DNA of 64,000 bases from Paraconexibacter sp040581415. Lineage in GTDB: Bacteria > Actinomycetota > Thermoleophilia > Solirubrobacterales > Solirubrobacteraceae. The position numbers were made by a program, and so were the translations under genes. Under the pieces are notes generated by a model, which was not told the DNA's origin, ran no database searches, and saw only the letters and a program-made list of their open reading frames with translations. Location of the stretch: contig NZ_CP114014.1 of assembly GCF_040581415.1 (NCBI RefSeq), positions 3,162,001 to 3,226,000 of the forward strand. The letters run 5' to 3'. Numbering within the stretch: the first letter of the stretch is position 1; every line of letters begins with the position of its first letter. Positions 1 to 8,121 of this stretch are shown here, in pieces.

Positions 1-986
1 CGGACCTTGACCGTGTAGGCCTTGGCCGTCGCCGGCCGGGCGGCCGCCCTCCGGACCGTGACGCGGACCTTCGTGCGCCCCCCGCCGATGAAGCCAGTGA
101 CCTTGAAGCGGCCGGCGTTCCGCCCGGTGAGGCTGACGGCGCGGGCACTGATCCCAGGCTTGGGCGGTGTCGAAGGGGTCGTGGTCGACGTGGTGGTGCT
201 GGTGGTCGGGGTGATGCCGGACGTAGTGGTCGTCGGCGGCTTGGTCGGGGTGGTCGCGCCGGTCGGGGTCGTGCCGGTGGTCGTTGTGGGTGTCCCGGTC
301 GTCGACGGCGGGGTGGTCGTCGTCGTCCCTGGGCTGGTCGTGGTCCCGGTCGCAACGAGCGCCGCGTAGGGGCAGCCGGCCGCGGCGGTGGTGGAGGCGG
401 GACTCGTCGGCTGGACGGCCGTCGCCCCGAAGTTCTGCACCCACATCGCGCCCGACGGTGCGCCCGGCGCCGCGCCGACCCCGAGGTGCTGGTAGCGCGA
501 GCTCATGAAGTTGCGGCAGTGCCCGTCGCTCTTCAGCCACTGCGCGACCGTCTCCCTGGCGGTCGTGTTGCCGTAGGCGATGTTCTCCCCCACGAACGAC
601 GACGGGTAGCCCGCGGCCTGGGCGCGATCCGGGGGCGTGCGGCCGTCCAGCGACGCGTGCGCGAAGTAGTCCCGCGCGACCATGTCCTCGGCGTGCTGCT
701 GCGAGGCGACGTCGAGTCGCGCGTCGGCGGTCAGGGCCGGGATCCCGCGGGAGACGCGCTCGTTGTTGACCAGGCAGAGCACCGCGAGGCGGACCTGCGC
801 GACGTTGCTGCCCGTCAGCGCGACGTCCGCCCCGGCGCACGGCTCGACGCCGGGCCCGACCTGTGCGCCGACCGGCGCGGCGCCGAGCGCTACGGCCGCC
901 GCGATGCCGGCCAGGCCTGCGGCGGCGATCCCGCCTGCACGGCGAGCGCGTGTCGTCCGTCCCTGACGTGCCTGCGATGACCGCAT
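1..986 (-). CDS. Secreted CAP/SCP-domain protein (YkwD-like), 3' end outside window
   Basis: The reading frame is open from an ATG at 986 to the left edge, so the C-terminus is missing. Residues 1-45 form an Arg-rich n-region followed by an Ala/Gly/Leu hydrophobic stretch, a signal peptide. The mature part has the CAP domain pattern: LVNNER near the start of the domain, QQHAEDM, then GENIAYG, a W-x-x-S-x-GHC-N-M block and a C-terminal Trp-rich segment. CAP proteins of bacteria are extracellular; their biochemical role is mostly unknown. After the CAP domain comes a long Thr/Pro-rich linker (about positions 380-150) and then a basic beta-rich segment that runs off the window, possibly a wall- or surface-binding domain. 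A TACCAT -10 element lies 6 nt before the ATG, which suggests a leaderless mRNA. Divergent from the RTX gene at 1210. Confidence 0.85.
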   Translation of the reverse strand, partial: MRSSQARQGRTTRARRAGGIAAAGLAGIAAAVALGAAPVGAQVGPGVEPCAGADVALTGSNVAQVRLAVLCLVNNERVSRGIPALTADARLDVASQQHAEDMVARDYFAHASLDGRTPPDRAQAAGYPSSFVGENIAYGNTTARETVAQWLKSDGHCRNFMSSRYQHLGVGAAPGAPSGAMWVQNFGATAVQPTSPASTTAAAGCPYAALVATGTTTSPGTTTTTPPSTTGTPTTTTGTTPTGATTPTKPPTTTTSGITPTTSTTTSTTTPSTPPKPGISARAVSLTGRNAGRFKVTGFIGGGRTKVRVTVRRAAARPATAKAYTVKV

Positions 987-992
987 CGGACG

Positions 993-998
993 ATGGTA
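993..998 (-). promoter_or_regulatory. -10 element of leaderless CAP gene
   Basis: TACCAT on the minus strand, with 6 nt between it and the ATG at 986. Transcription would begin at or next to the start codon. No Shine-Dalgarno sequence is present. The same arrangement recurs at several other genes of this window. Confidence 0.45.
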
Positions 999-1209
999 AC
1001 GGCGGGAAGGGGACCGGGGACCGTCCGTCCGCGCCCGACAAATACGAGCGTCTACGCGCCAATGAAATGGATGTCTTTCGCGGGGCCAACCCCGCGCACA
1101 CGGACGCCACCCTGCGGCCGATCCTTCCCGCATAAGTCGCTCCTCTGAGCCTGGTTGCTCCATCAAGTCCGGCACCCGGACGCCACCCCCCGAAACCAGG
1201 AGATCCACC

Positions 1210-1917
1210 ATGTTCACCAGCACCCGCCCCGCCGCCCGCATCGCCGCCCTCGCCCTGGCCGGCCTCGCGCTCTCAGCGCCGTCCGCGCTCGCCAGCGGCA
1301 ACGTGGTCGACGTCTACAACGACCCGTCCAGCGGCGTCCGCGTCATCGGCAGCGAGAAGGCCGATCAGGTCGTCGTCATGAACGGCGGCAACGCCACGCA
1401 CGCGATTCACTTCGCCAAGTCCGACATCCCGGTGAAGGTCCACGGCTCCAACTGCACGCCGCTGAACCCGGTCACGAAGCTCGTGCGCTGCGCCCGCTTC
1501 CAGGGGGCGATCGACGTGACGGTCGTCGGCGCCGGCGGGGACGACAACCTGTTCGCGTCCTCGTCGTTCGCGCCGAACGTGACGTTCACCGGGAACGACG
1601 GCGACGACACGCTGACCGGCGGCGCGGGCTACGACTCCCTCGCCGGCAACGCAGGTGAGGACGAGATCAAGGGCGCCGGCGGCGGCGACCGCATCTGGGG
1701 CGGCGCCGACCGCGACGCCATCGTCGGCGGGGCCGGGATCGACAACATCGAGGGGAACGAGGGCAATGACGTCATCGACCTCCGCGACGGCGCGTTCGAC
1801 GGCGTGAACTGCGGGTCCAACCCGGCGTCGATCAAGGACGTCGTCTACGCGGACCCGGAGGACGGGAGCGCGTCGTACCTGAAGACGCGCAGCTGCGAGG
1901 TCGTCGCGTACATCTGA
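1210..1917 (+). CDS. Secreted RTX-like (hemolysin-type calcium-binding repeat) protein
   Basis: A 235-residue protein. Residues 1-28 are a clear signal peptide ending in an ALA-S cleavage site. The second half carries glycine/aspartate nonapeptide repeats of the GGxGxDxxx type (about residues 125-200, e.g. GNDGDDTLTGGAGYDSLAG), which bind calcium in a parallel beta-roll and fold after export. Conserved Cys residues near 78, 92, 204 and 231 could form disulfides. The ATG at 1210 has a strong AGGAG site 7 nt upstream, unlike the leaderless genes nearby. No catalytic domain is visible, so a surface or matrix role is the safest inference. A second, related protein lies at 53347-54168. Confidence 0.85.
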   Translation: MFTSTRPAARIAALALAGLALSAPSALASGNVVDVYNDPSSGVRVIGSEKADQVVVMNGGNATHAIHFAKSDIPVKVHGSNCTPLNPVTKLVRCARFQGAIDVTVVGAGGDDNLFASSSFAPNVTFTGNDGDDTLTGGAGYDSLAGNAGEDEIKGAGGGDRIWGGADRDAIVGGAGIDNIEGNEGNDVIDLRDGAFDGVNCGSNPASIKDVVYADPEDGSASYLKTRSCEVVAYI

Positions 1918-1930
1918 CGCGCGCTGTCAT

Positions 1931-1963
1931 GCGGCCCGGCGCCCTTGACCGGCGCCGGGCCGC
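1931..1963 (+). terminator. Intrinsic terminator of the RTX gene
   Basis: Perfect 13-bp inverted repeat (GCGGCCCGGCGCC and its complement) with a 7-nt loop, 13 nt after the RTX stop codon. There is no T tract, as with all hairpins in this window. Confidence 0.7.
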
Positions 1964-2231
1964 TGCCGCAGGATCGGCGTATGCCGCCCGAGGGGCCTGA
2001 CCTGACGCTGTCCGACGTCGGCTTGCGGTTCGTCGCAGCCGCCCGCGGACGCGCGCTCACCGACAGGTTCGCTCCCGGGGTCGTCGCGGGTCAGCGACGC
2101 TTGGGGACCCTCGCCCCGCTGGGGCCTCCGTCCGGGGAGACGGGGTGTGACAGGGCGGCCGCGGGCCGTCGATGTGCCACCACACGCCACCGGCGCATGT
2201 GGCGGCACATCGAGCGCCGCTCTTGGACGCG
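1964..2231. other. Intergenic region with a CGATGTGCC palindrome
   Basis: No convincing gene. At 2170-2212 lies a hairpin with 15-bp arms (CGATGTGCCACCACA, one mismatch) around a 13-nt loop, 20 nt after the stop of the minus-strand methyltransferase, so it may end that transcript. Almost the same arm recurs at 53285-53331. Short ORFs here look like chance frames in GC-rich DNA. Confidence 0.5.
2170..2212 (-). terminator. Long hairpin after methyltransferase gene
   Basis: Arms 2170-2184 and 2198-2212 pair over 15 bp with one mismatch. It lies directly downstream of the methyltransferase stop on the minus strand. It shares the CGATGTGCCACCAC arm with the palindrome at 53285-53331, so it belongs to a dispersed family. 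Confidence 0.55.
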
Positions 2232-3077
2232 TCAGCGGCGGACCGCGACGACCTCGACCGCCGGCGCGATCCGCCGCCACGCCTCGTAGCCGACCGGGCG
2301 GTGCGTCATATCGTCCGCCAGTTGCAGGAACTGCTGGCCGGCCGTCATCAGCGCGCGGTCCAGGCGACGGGCACGCCAGCGCGTGCGCCAGTGGGTAGTC
2401 CGGTCGTCGCGCAGCTCGCGAGCCATCTCGCGCATCCGGTAGCCGGGCTCGAGCGACTGCGGGTGGGGACAGAAGCGGCTCGGCCCGGCGCTCGTGACGT
2501 CGAAGTCGTCGCTGAAGAGGCGTCGTAGTCCGCTCTCGGTCGCGTTGAAGTAGTGGTCGGGGTAGCCGTGGAGCGGCTGCATGAAGGCCGCGAGCGTGTA
2601 GCACTCGCCACCGGGCTTGAGGACCCGGGCGATCTCCTTGGCCGCCGTCCACGGCGAGTGCAGGTGCTCGAAGACCGCCAGCGAGAACACGTAGTCGAAG
2701 CTTGCATCTGGGAACGGCAGGGCGTGCGCGTCGGCGACCAGGTCCAGGTGGTCCACCCCGTAGACGAACGCGTCGGTGCGGACGACGTTCTCCGCGCGGT
2801 GCGCGTCGAGGCCGGCGCCGAGCTCCAGCATCAGGTCCCCGCGGGCCAGGGCCGCGTCGACCGACGGGATGCCCATCGCCGAGCAGTCGTAGGTCGGCAG
2901 GTGGCCGCCGGTCTCGCGCAGGTCGATCGCCTGGAGGTCGGCGTCCGGGACCAGGACGGGGACGCCGGCAAGTGCGGGGTACGTGGTGCCGCAGGCGGTG
3001 CAACGCTGCTCGTCGGCCGGGTCGCCCTCGAGCGCGCCGTGGCAGCGGGGACAGCAGGGAGTCGGCGGCGCGGTCAC
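2232..3077 (-). CDS. Class I SAM-dependent methyltransferase with N-terminal zinc ribbon
   Basis: 281 residues, GTG start at 3077. The N-terminus has a Trm112/UPF0434-like zinc-ribbon pattern: CPRC near residue 9, then CTACG around residue 31, followed by the typical LAGVPVLVPD segment. The methyltransferase-11-type Rossmann domain follows: motif I LELGAG near residue 83, an acidic residue in GVDHLD, motif II PFPDASFDYVFSLAVFEHL and motif III ARVLKPGG. The HLHSPW element and the loop after it resemble methyltransferases of small metabolites, lipids or cell-surface glycans; the substrate cannot be told. It is a single gene between repeat-rich intergenic regions. A TAGGCT -10-like hexamer lies 9 nt before the GTG, so leaderless initiation is possible. 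Confidence 0.8.
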   Translation of the reverse strand: MTAPPTPCCPRCHGALEGDPADEQRCTACGTTYPALAGVPVLVPDADLQAIDLRETGGHLPTYDCSAMGIPSVDAALARGDLMLELGAGLDAHRAENVVRTDAFVYGVDHLDLVADAHALPFPDASFDYVFSLAVFEHLHSPWTAAKEIARVLKPGGECYTLAAFMQPLHGYPDHYFNATESGLRRLFSDDFDVTSAGPSRFCPHPQSLEPGYRMREMARELRDDRTTHWRTRWRARRLDRALMTAGQQFLQLADDMTHRPVGYEAWRRIAPAVEVVAVRR

Positions 3078-3135
3078 GGGCGGTGGAGCCTATTTGGTCG
3101 TCGTTCCTCCGGGCTGCGGGCCGGCCGCCGGCGGA

Positions 3136-3320
3136 TCGCACGGCTCTCAGCCCGGCGGACCCACATTCACCGCCGCCGAAGCCGCCGGCACCCGGTCACT
3201 GGCGAGACGCACGGCTCCGAGCCCGGTGAACCGCCATTCACCGCCGCCGAGGCCGCCGGCCCCTCGGTCACTGGCGAATCGCACGGCTCCGAGCCCGGTG
3301 GACCACCACTCCCCGCGCAT
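3136..3320. repeat. Tandem repeat of about 72 bp, 2.5 copies
   Basis: Units begin with GCACGGCTC at 3138, 3209 and 3281, giving periods of 71 and 72 bp. Units 1 and 2 share most of their sequence, including CATTCACCGCCGCCGA and GGTCACTGGCGA; the third is cut after about 35 bp. It lies in a 368-bp gene-free stretch (3078-3445) between two minus-strand genes. No ORF here has a recognisable protein signature. Confidence 0.7.
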
Positions 3321-3343
3321 GCGACCAGGGCTCGGCGATCCAC

Positions 3344-3394
3344 GGCGGCGTGCGGTCCAGAGCTCGTCATGGGAGCTCTGGACCACACGCCGCC
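3344..3394 (-). terminator. 22-bp-arm palindrome after the BAAT-like gene
   Basis: Arms 3344-3365 and 3373-3394 are complementary with one mismatch, with a 7-nt loop. The inner half contains GGTCCAGAGCTC and its complement. It lies about 50 nt downstream of the stop of the minus-strand gene at 3446, so a terminator role is likely, although the arms are far longer than needed and there is no T tract. Confidence 0.6.
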
Positions 3395-3445
3395 CGCTCA
3401 ACCAGGACGCGAGGTCCGGCGCTCACGCCGCCCCGGGTCAGCGCG

Positions 3446-4225
3446 TCAGGCCGCGCGCGGCGTCGCGCCCAGCGCCGCCAGCAGCGCGTCCCAGGCAGCC
3501 GCCCGCGCCGCCGCCGCTTCCGGGCCCGCGCCCGCACCGCGGACGCCCACCCCCGGCGGGACCGGGACGAACGTCCCTGCCTCGAGCGTCCCCGCGTCGG
3601 TCGTCGCCGGCGGTATCGCCGCGACAGGCACCCGCCCACCGGCGTCCGCCGCAGCCGGCAAAGCGGCAACGCGCTCGACGGCGAGCGCCAGCGCCGCACG
3701 ACCAGCCCCCGGCGCATACCGCGCCGGTGGCGCCACGACCAGGCTCAGGACGCCGCGCGACGCCAGCAGCGCTCCCGCGAGCGCGCCGACCGCCACCGCC
3801 TCGGCCCCTTCCGTCGCGTCCAGCACCGCCGCTGGGAACGGTCCCTCGCCGGCGGGCAGGTACAGCGACGCGGCCAGGTCGTCTCGCCAGCGCCGCACGC
3901 GCACCCCGTCCCCGACGAAGCTCCGCGTCACCGTCCGCGCCAACGCACGGCCGTCCGGCAGCTCGACCCGCACCTCCACCGCGACCGGCCGCAGCGACGC
4001 GTGCGCCGCCAGCTCACCCGTGCTCGACTTCGCCGGCACCCATGCCCTGGACAAGGCCCCCGGACTGTCGGCGATCGCCCGCCAGACACGACCCTCGTCG
4101 TCGTGCACCTTCGCGCGCCACACGGCGTCCGGCTGCTCACCCGCGCCGCGCAGGCGCGTCCCCGTCAGCCCATCGTCGAACAGGGCGACCGGGGCGGCGG
4201 ACAGTTGAAGGGTCGGTTCGCTCAC
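3446..4225 (-). CDS. BAAT/acyl-CoA thioesterase N-terminal-domain protein, degenerate or truncated hydrolase part
   Basis: 259 residues from a GTG at 4225 with a GGGGG stretch just upstream; the frame stays open further upstream, but that part overlaps the divergent promoter of the 4347 gene and is not protein-like. The N-terminal half fits the beta-sandwich domain of acyl-CoA thioester hydrolases/bile acid-CoA:amino acid N-acyltransferases (VALFDDGLTG, VWRAKVHDDEGRVWRA, DSPGALSRAW, TGELAAHASL). The remaining hydrolase part is short and Ala-rich (about residues 135-259), with the usual GPFPAAVLD strand but no visible G-x-S/C-x-G nucleophile and no clear Asp/His partners. It is therefore probably not a complete thioesterase. 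A function cannot be assigned with confidence. Confidence 0.65.
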   Translation of the reverse strand: MSEPTLQLSAAPVALFDDGLTGTRLRGAGEQPDAVWRAKVHDDEGRVWRAIADSPGALSRAWVPAKSSTGELAAHASLRPVAVEVRVELPDGRALARTVTRSFVGDGVRVRRWRDDLAASLYLPAGEGPFPAAVLDATEGAEAVAVGALAGALLASRGVLSLVVAPPARYAPGAGRAALALAVERVAALPAAADAGGRVPVAAIPPATTDAGTLEAGTFVPVPPGVGVRGAGAGPEAAAARAAAWDALLAALGATPRAA

Positions 4226-4309
4226 CCCCCGAGCCTGCCACGCAGGACCCTGAACGCGCCGAGCGGTGGGACATTCGTCCGCGCGCAGAAGCCCGGAAAC
4301 CAGGCCACC

Positions 4310-4339
4310 TTGTTCTGGTACGCCCGTACAGCATACGAT
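4310..4339 (+). promoter_or_regulatory. Promoter of dipeptidase-like gene (leaderless)
   Basis: -35 TTGTTC (4310-4315), 18-bp spacer, -10 TACGAT (4334-4339). The ATG at 4347 is 7 nt after the -10 box, so the transcript should start at or next to the start codon. Confidence 0.55.
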
Positions 4340-4346
4340 CGCGTCC

Positions 4347-6890
4347 ATGCGCGCCTCGCCCTCCCCTGCCCGCACTGCAACACGATGGACCGCAATCGGG
4401 AGCGCGGCGCTCGTGGCGGCCTTCACCGCGACCCTCGTCCCGGCGACGCAGGCGCAGGCCGCCGACCTCGGGCCGAACGCGCGCTACGACCTCGTCCACG
4501 GGTGCTACGCGCTCAAGGCCGAGTCCGGCGGCAAGCTCGTCGCCAAGGCCGCGAACGGCTACGCCGTGAGCGCCGACGGCGTCGCCACCGCCGAGCCGTT
4601 CCGCCTCCAGGCCACCCGCCTCGGCGACTACCTGCTCTACGGCAAGGCCGGCGACTTCCTCAGCACGACGGCCGGCGGCGCCGTCGTCACGTCCACGGAC
4701 CCCGGCCCCGCCGCCGACTTCACCGTCGACCGTGCCGCCGGCAACCAGGCGTTCACGCTCGTCAGCCAGGCCGGCAAGGCGCTGACCGTCGGCGACGGCG
4801 GCCGCCTCGCGCTCACCACCCCGGGCAGCGCGGGTCGCTTCACCTTCGTCCCCGCCGAAGGCTGCGCGACGTTCCCCGAGGCGGAGCTCGGCGCGACCGG
4901 CAAGCCGTCGACGGGCAAGACGCCGTACTCGGAGACGAAGGGCCTCATCGACGCCCACATGCACATGATGGCCTACGAGTTCCTGGGCGGATCGATCCAC
5001 TGCGGCGCGCCGTGGAACCCCTACGGCATCACGAAGGCGCTGCCGACGTGCGCGAAGGACAACATCGTCAACCAGCAGGGCAGCGGCGTCGTCGACAACT
5101 TCCTGGCCGGTGGCAACCCCATCCAGCAGAAGGATCCCGTGGGCTGGCCGACGTTCGGCGACTGGCCCAATCACGAGTCGCTCATCTACGAGCAGAGCTA
5201 CTACCGCTGGCTCGAGCGCGCCTGGATGAGCGGGCTGCGCGTGTTCGTGAACCTGTTCGTCGAGAACCACGCCCTGTGCTCGATCTACCCCGTCAAGAAG
5301 AACAACTGCAACGAGATGGAGAGCGTGCGGCTGCAGGCCAAGCGCCTGCGCCAGCTCCAGGACTACATCGACGCGCAGGAGGGCGGACCGGGCAAGGGCT
5401 GGTTCCGGATCGTCAAGGATCCGTTCGAGGCGCGCCGCACGATCAACGCCGGCAAGCTGGCGGTCGTCCCGGGCATCGAGGTGTCCAACCTCTTCGACTG
5501 CGGGCTGAAGGACGGCAGCGCGACGTGCACCCGCGCGCAGGTCGACGCCGGGCTCACCGAGGCGTACGACAAGCTCGGCGTCCGCGACATGGAGCTGATC
5601 AACAAGTTCGACAACGGCTTCGGCGGGGTCGCGGGTGACGCAGGGTCGACGGGCCTGATCATCAACGGCGGCAACAAGCTCGAGACCGGCGCGTTCTGGG
5701 ACCTCGAGACCTGCACCGGGCCAGCGGAGGAGTCCGACCGCGAGCAGCTCACCCTGCCCGGCCTGGGTCGCGACGAGCTGCTCGGCGCTGCGCTCGGCGT
5801 CCTGGCCCCCAACAGCACGCTGCCGCTCTACCCGCCCGGACCGCACTGCAACAAGCGCGGGCTGAGCGACCTCGGCCGCTACCTGGTCCGCTCGATGGCC
5901 AAGCGCGGCATGATCATCGACCCCGACCACCTCAGCGTGAACGCGCGGCGCTCGCTGCTGGCCGAGGTCGAATCGACGGGCTACGGCGGCATCGTCTCGA
6001 GCCACAGCTGGTCGACGAAGGACGCCTACCCGCGGATCTACGAGCGCGGCGGGATCGTGACGCCCTACGCCGGCGGGACGACCGGCTTCCTGCAGGCCTG
6101 GAAGAGCATCAAGCCCACCCGTGACAAGCGCTTCCTGTTCGGCTTCGGCTACGGCGCGGACATGAACGGCTTCGGCAGCCAGGGCGGCCCCCGCAACGGC
6201 CCGAACCCCGTGAAGTACCCGTTCAAGTCCTTCGACGGCGCAGTCACCTTCGAGCGCCAGAAGACCGGGCAGCGGACGTTCGACATCAACACCGACGGCG
6301 TCGCGCACTACGGCCTGTACGCCGACTGGCTCGAGGACCTGAAGAACATCGGCGGCCGTCAGATCATCGACGACATGGCCAACGGCGCCGAGGCGTACGT
6401 GCAGATGTGGGAGCGCGCGATCGGCATCGACGCCGAGCACAGCCAGCGCCGCGAGGGGCGGCTGCGCTTCACCGCGAAGGGCCTTGGGGCGACGCGCCTC
6501 GCCGTCGATCCGGAGGAGCTGCTGCGCGGCGGTGGCCAGCCCGCGACCCGCAAGGCCCGCGTCTGGTCCTACCGCGTCAAGGGCAAGGGCAACGCGGGTT
6601 CGCGCATCAAGGCGGTGTTCAGCGGCGCGGAGAAGGTCGTGCTGGTCAGCTCGAACGCGGTCCGCCACCGCGCGGTGAACGTCGGTCGCGGAACGTCGGC
6701 GGCGAAGCTGAAGGGCGTGGCGCGGCCGTTCGGTGCGGGTGTCCTGATCCGGTCCGCCGGCGGTGGCCGGTCCTACCTGTACGGGGTCCGCAAGGGCCGC
6801 GTGACGTGGACGGCGGTCGCGAGCAGCGGGGTGACGAAGTCCGCGGCGACGACCCGGCGGTACCTGGCGCTGGCGGACCTGATCCGGTGA
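4347..6890 (+). CDS. Secreted M19 (membrane dipeptidase)-like metallohydrolase with trefoil-like N-domain
   Basis: 847 residues from the ATG at 4347, chosen because it starts a signal peptide (basic n-region, hydrophobic core, QAQAAD cleavage site near residue 38) and follows a promoter by 7 nt. Residues 40-175 look like a fascin/ricin-type beta-trefoil (repeated GGKLVAK, GDFLSTT, GKALTVGDGG units). The metallohydrolase barrel follows: IDAHMHMM (H-x-H near residue 208), a later DPDHLS block and SSHSW, which resemble the metal-binding His and Asp residues of M19 dipeptidases and related amidohydrolases. The C-terminal 130 residues are basic and beta-rich. Many Cys residues fit an extracellular protein. 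At about twice the size of a usual M19 enzyme, its substrate (dipeptides, D-amino acid peptides or other) is open. Confidence 0.65.
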   Translation: MRASPSPARTATRWTAIGSAALVAAFTATLVPATQAQAADLGPNARYDLVHGCYALKAESGGKLVAKAANGYAVSADGVATAEPFRLQATRLGDYLLYGKAGDFLSTTAGGAVVTSTDPGPAADFTVDRAAGNQAFTLVSQAGKALTVGDGGRLALTTPGSAGRFTFVPAEGCATFPEAELGATGKPSTGKTPYSETKGLIDAHMHMMAYEFLGGSIHCGAPWNPYGITKALPTCAKDNIVNQQGSGVVDNFLAGGNPIQQKDPVGWPTFGDWPNHESLIYEQSYYRWLERAWMSGLRVFVNLFVENHALCSIYPVKKNNCNEMESVRLQAKRLRQLQDYIDAQEGGPGKGWFRIVKDPFEARRTINAGKLAVVPGIEVSNLFDCGLKDGSATCTRAQVDAGLTEAYDKLGVRDMELINKFDNGFGGVAGDAGSTGLIINGGNKLETGAFWDLETCTGPAEESDREQLTLPGLGRDELLGAALGVLAPNSTLPLYPPGPHCNKRGLSDLGRYLVRSMAKRGMIIDPDHLSVNARRSLLAEVESTGYGGIVSSHSWSTKDAYPRIYERGGIVTPYAGGTTGFLQAWKSIKPTRDKRFLFGFGYGADMNGFGSQGGPRNGPNPVKYPFKSFDGAVTFERQKTGQRTFDINTDGVAHYGLYADWLEDLKNIGGRQIIDDMANGAEAYVQMWERAIGIDAEHSQRREGRLRFTAKGLGATRLAVDPEELLRGGGQPATRKARVWSYRVKGKGNAGSRIKAVFSGAEKVVLVSSNAVRHRAVNVGRGTSAAKLKGVARPFGAGVLIRSAGGGRSYLYGVRKGRVTWTAVASSGVTKSAATTRRYLALADLIR

Positions 6891-6893
6891 GCG

Positions 6894-6967
6894 CGGCCGC
6901 GGCCTGACTCGACCGGCCGGGCGCGGCGGTCGTCGCTGCCGCCCCCGGCGCGACTCGGCCGCGGCGA
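6894..6967. terminator. Imperfect inverted-repeat region between convergent genes
   Basis: CCGCGGCC near 6899 can pair with GGCCGCGG near 6957, with imperfect inner pairing of GACTCG-type segments. It lies between the convergent stops of the dipeptidase-like gene (6890) and pepP (7030), where a bidirectional terminator is expected. Confidence 0.35.
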
Positions 6968-7029
6968 CATCGCGGGTACTCGGGCCCTACTGGTGTCGTC
7001 GGAGTGACACCGGACGAGCCGATCCGCGC

Positions 7030-8121
7030 TCAGCCGACGACCGTGAGGTCCTTGGTCAGCCCGTTCAGCACCTCGTGCCCGTCCTCGGTGACGATCACGA
7101 GGTCCTCGATCCGCACCCCCACGGCGCCGGGGACGTAGACCCCGGGTTCCACCGTCACGACGTGTCCAGGGACCAGCGCGACCGTCCCGAGCTTCGACAG
7201 GCGCGGGCCCTCGTGGACCTCCATGCCGACGCCGTGGCCCAGTCCGTGCCCGAAGTGCTCGGCGTGGCCGGCGCCGTCGATGATGCCGCGGGCGACCGCG
7301 TCGACCTCCTTGCCGGTCGGTCCCGGCTTGACCGCCGCCAGCGCGGCCAGCTGCGCCTCCAGGACGAGGTCGTAGATCTCACGGTCGCGCGGGTCCAGCT
7401 CGCCGGTGGCGTAGGTGCGCGTGCAGTCGGACGCGTAGCCGTCCAGCTGAGCGCCCCAGTCGATGACCACCAGAGTCCCTGCCGGGATCTCGACGTCCCG
7501 CGGCGAGGCGTGCGGAAGGGCGCCGTGCGGTCCTGCCGCGATGATCGGGGAGAAGGAGACGGCCTCCGCCCCCATCTTGCGCATGGTGAACTCGAGGTCC
7601 AGGCCGACGTCCCGCTCGGTGCGGCCGACCAGGCCGCGGCCGATGACCTCGGTGAGCGCCGCGTCAGCCAGCAGCGCAGCCGCCTTCAGCCGGCCCTTCT
7701 CCGCGTCGTCCTTGACCGCGCGCAGCCCCTCGACGAGGCCGGCGCACGGCACGAGCTCCACGTCGTCGCCCACCAGCTCCTGCAGGCGCGCGTGCTCCTT
7801 CACCGTCACCGCGGCGTCGTCGAACCCCAGCCGAGTGACGCCGTCCAGCAGCGGCGGGACGGCAGCCGCCAGGTCCGGGACGATCCGCCGGTCCCAGCCC
7901 GCGTCGAGCTGCTCGGCCGACTGCGTGAGGTAGCGGAAGTCGGTCAAGAAGGCGCGCAGGTCGCCGGCGCCGATCACGGCCGAGCCGCTCGAGCCGGTGA
8001 AGCCCGTGAGCCAGCGGACGTTGACCGGGCCGGTGACGAGCAGGGCGTCAGCGCCGGCGTCGTCCAGCAGGTCGGCGGTCCGCTGAGCGCGGTCCATGTC
8101 GGTCTTGGTGGTGCTCATCAC
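7030..8121 (-). CDS. pepP: M24 metallopeptidase, Xaa-Pro aminopeptidase family
   Basis: 363 residues. The N-terminal creatinase-like domain (about 1-135, with VNVRWLTGFTGSSG) is followed by the pita-bread fold. Metal ligands of family M24 are all present: Asp in VVIDWGAQLDGY and in SDCTRTY, His in HGLGHGVGMEVHE, Glu in VTVEPGVY and in RIEDLVIV. These enzymes remove N-terminal residues preceding proline using two Mn/Co ions in the cytoplasm. It is the last gene of the pil-aro operon; its ATG overlaps the aroQ stop by 4 nt (ATGA), so the two are translationally coupled. In many actinobacteria and firmicutes this gene is followed by efp; here it is followed by a convergent gene instead. Confidence 0.9.
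   Translation of the reverse strand: MMSTTKTDMDRAQRTADLLDDAGADALLVTGPVNVRWLTGFTGSSGSAVIGAGDLRAFLTDFRYLTQSAEQLDAGWDRRIVPDLAAAVPPLLDGVTRLGFDDAAVTVKEHARLQELVGDDVELVPCAGLVEGLRAVKDDAEKGRLKAAALLADAALTEVIGRGLVGRTERDVGLDLEFTMRKMGAEAVSFSPIIAAGPHGALPHASPRDVEIPAGTLVVIDWGAQLDGYASDCTRTYATGELDPRDREIYDLVLEAQLAALAAVKPGPTGKEVDAVARGIIDGAGHAEHFGHGLGHGVGMEVHEGPRLSKLGTVALVPGHVVTVEPGVYVPGAVGVRIEDLVIVTEDGHEVLNGLTKDLTVVG

Noticed and set aside
150..370. GT-rich low-complexity plus-strand frame
   Set aside because: It is the reverse complement of Thr/Pro linker codons of the CAP-domain protein.
4137..6668. 843-residue minus-strand open frame opposite the dipeptidase-like gene
   Set aside because: Low-complexity Ala/Arg/Val/Glu composition typical of GC-rich antisense frames, no domain; the plus strand has a signal peptide and conserved motifs.
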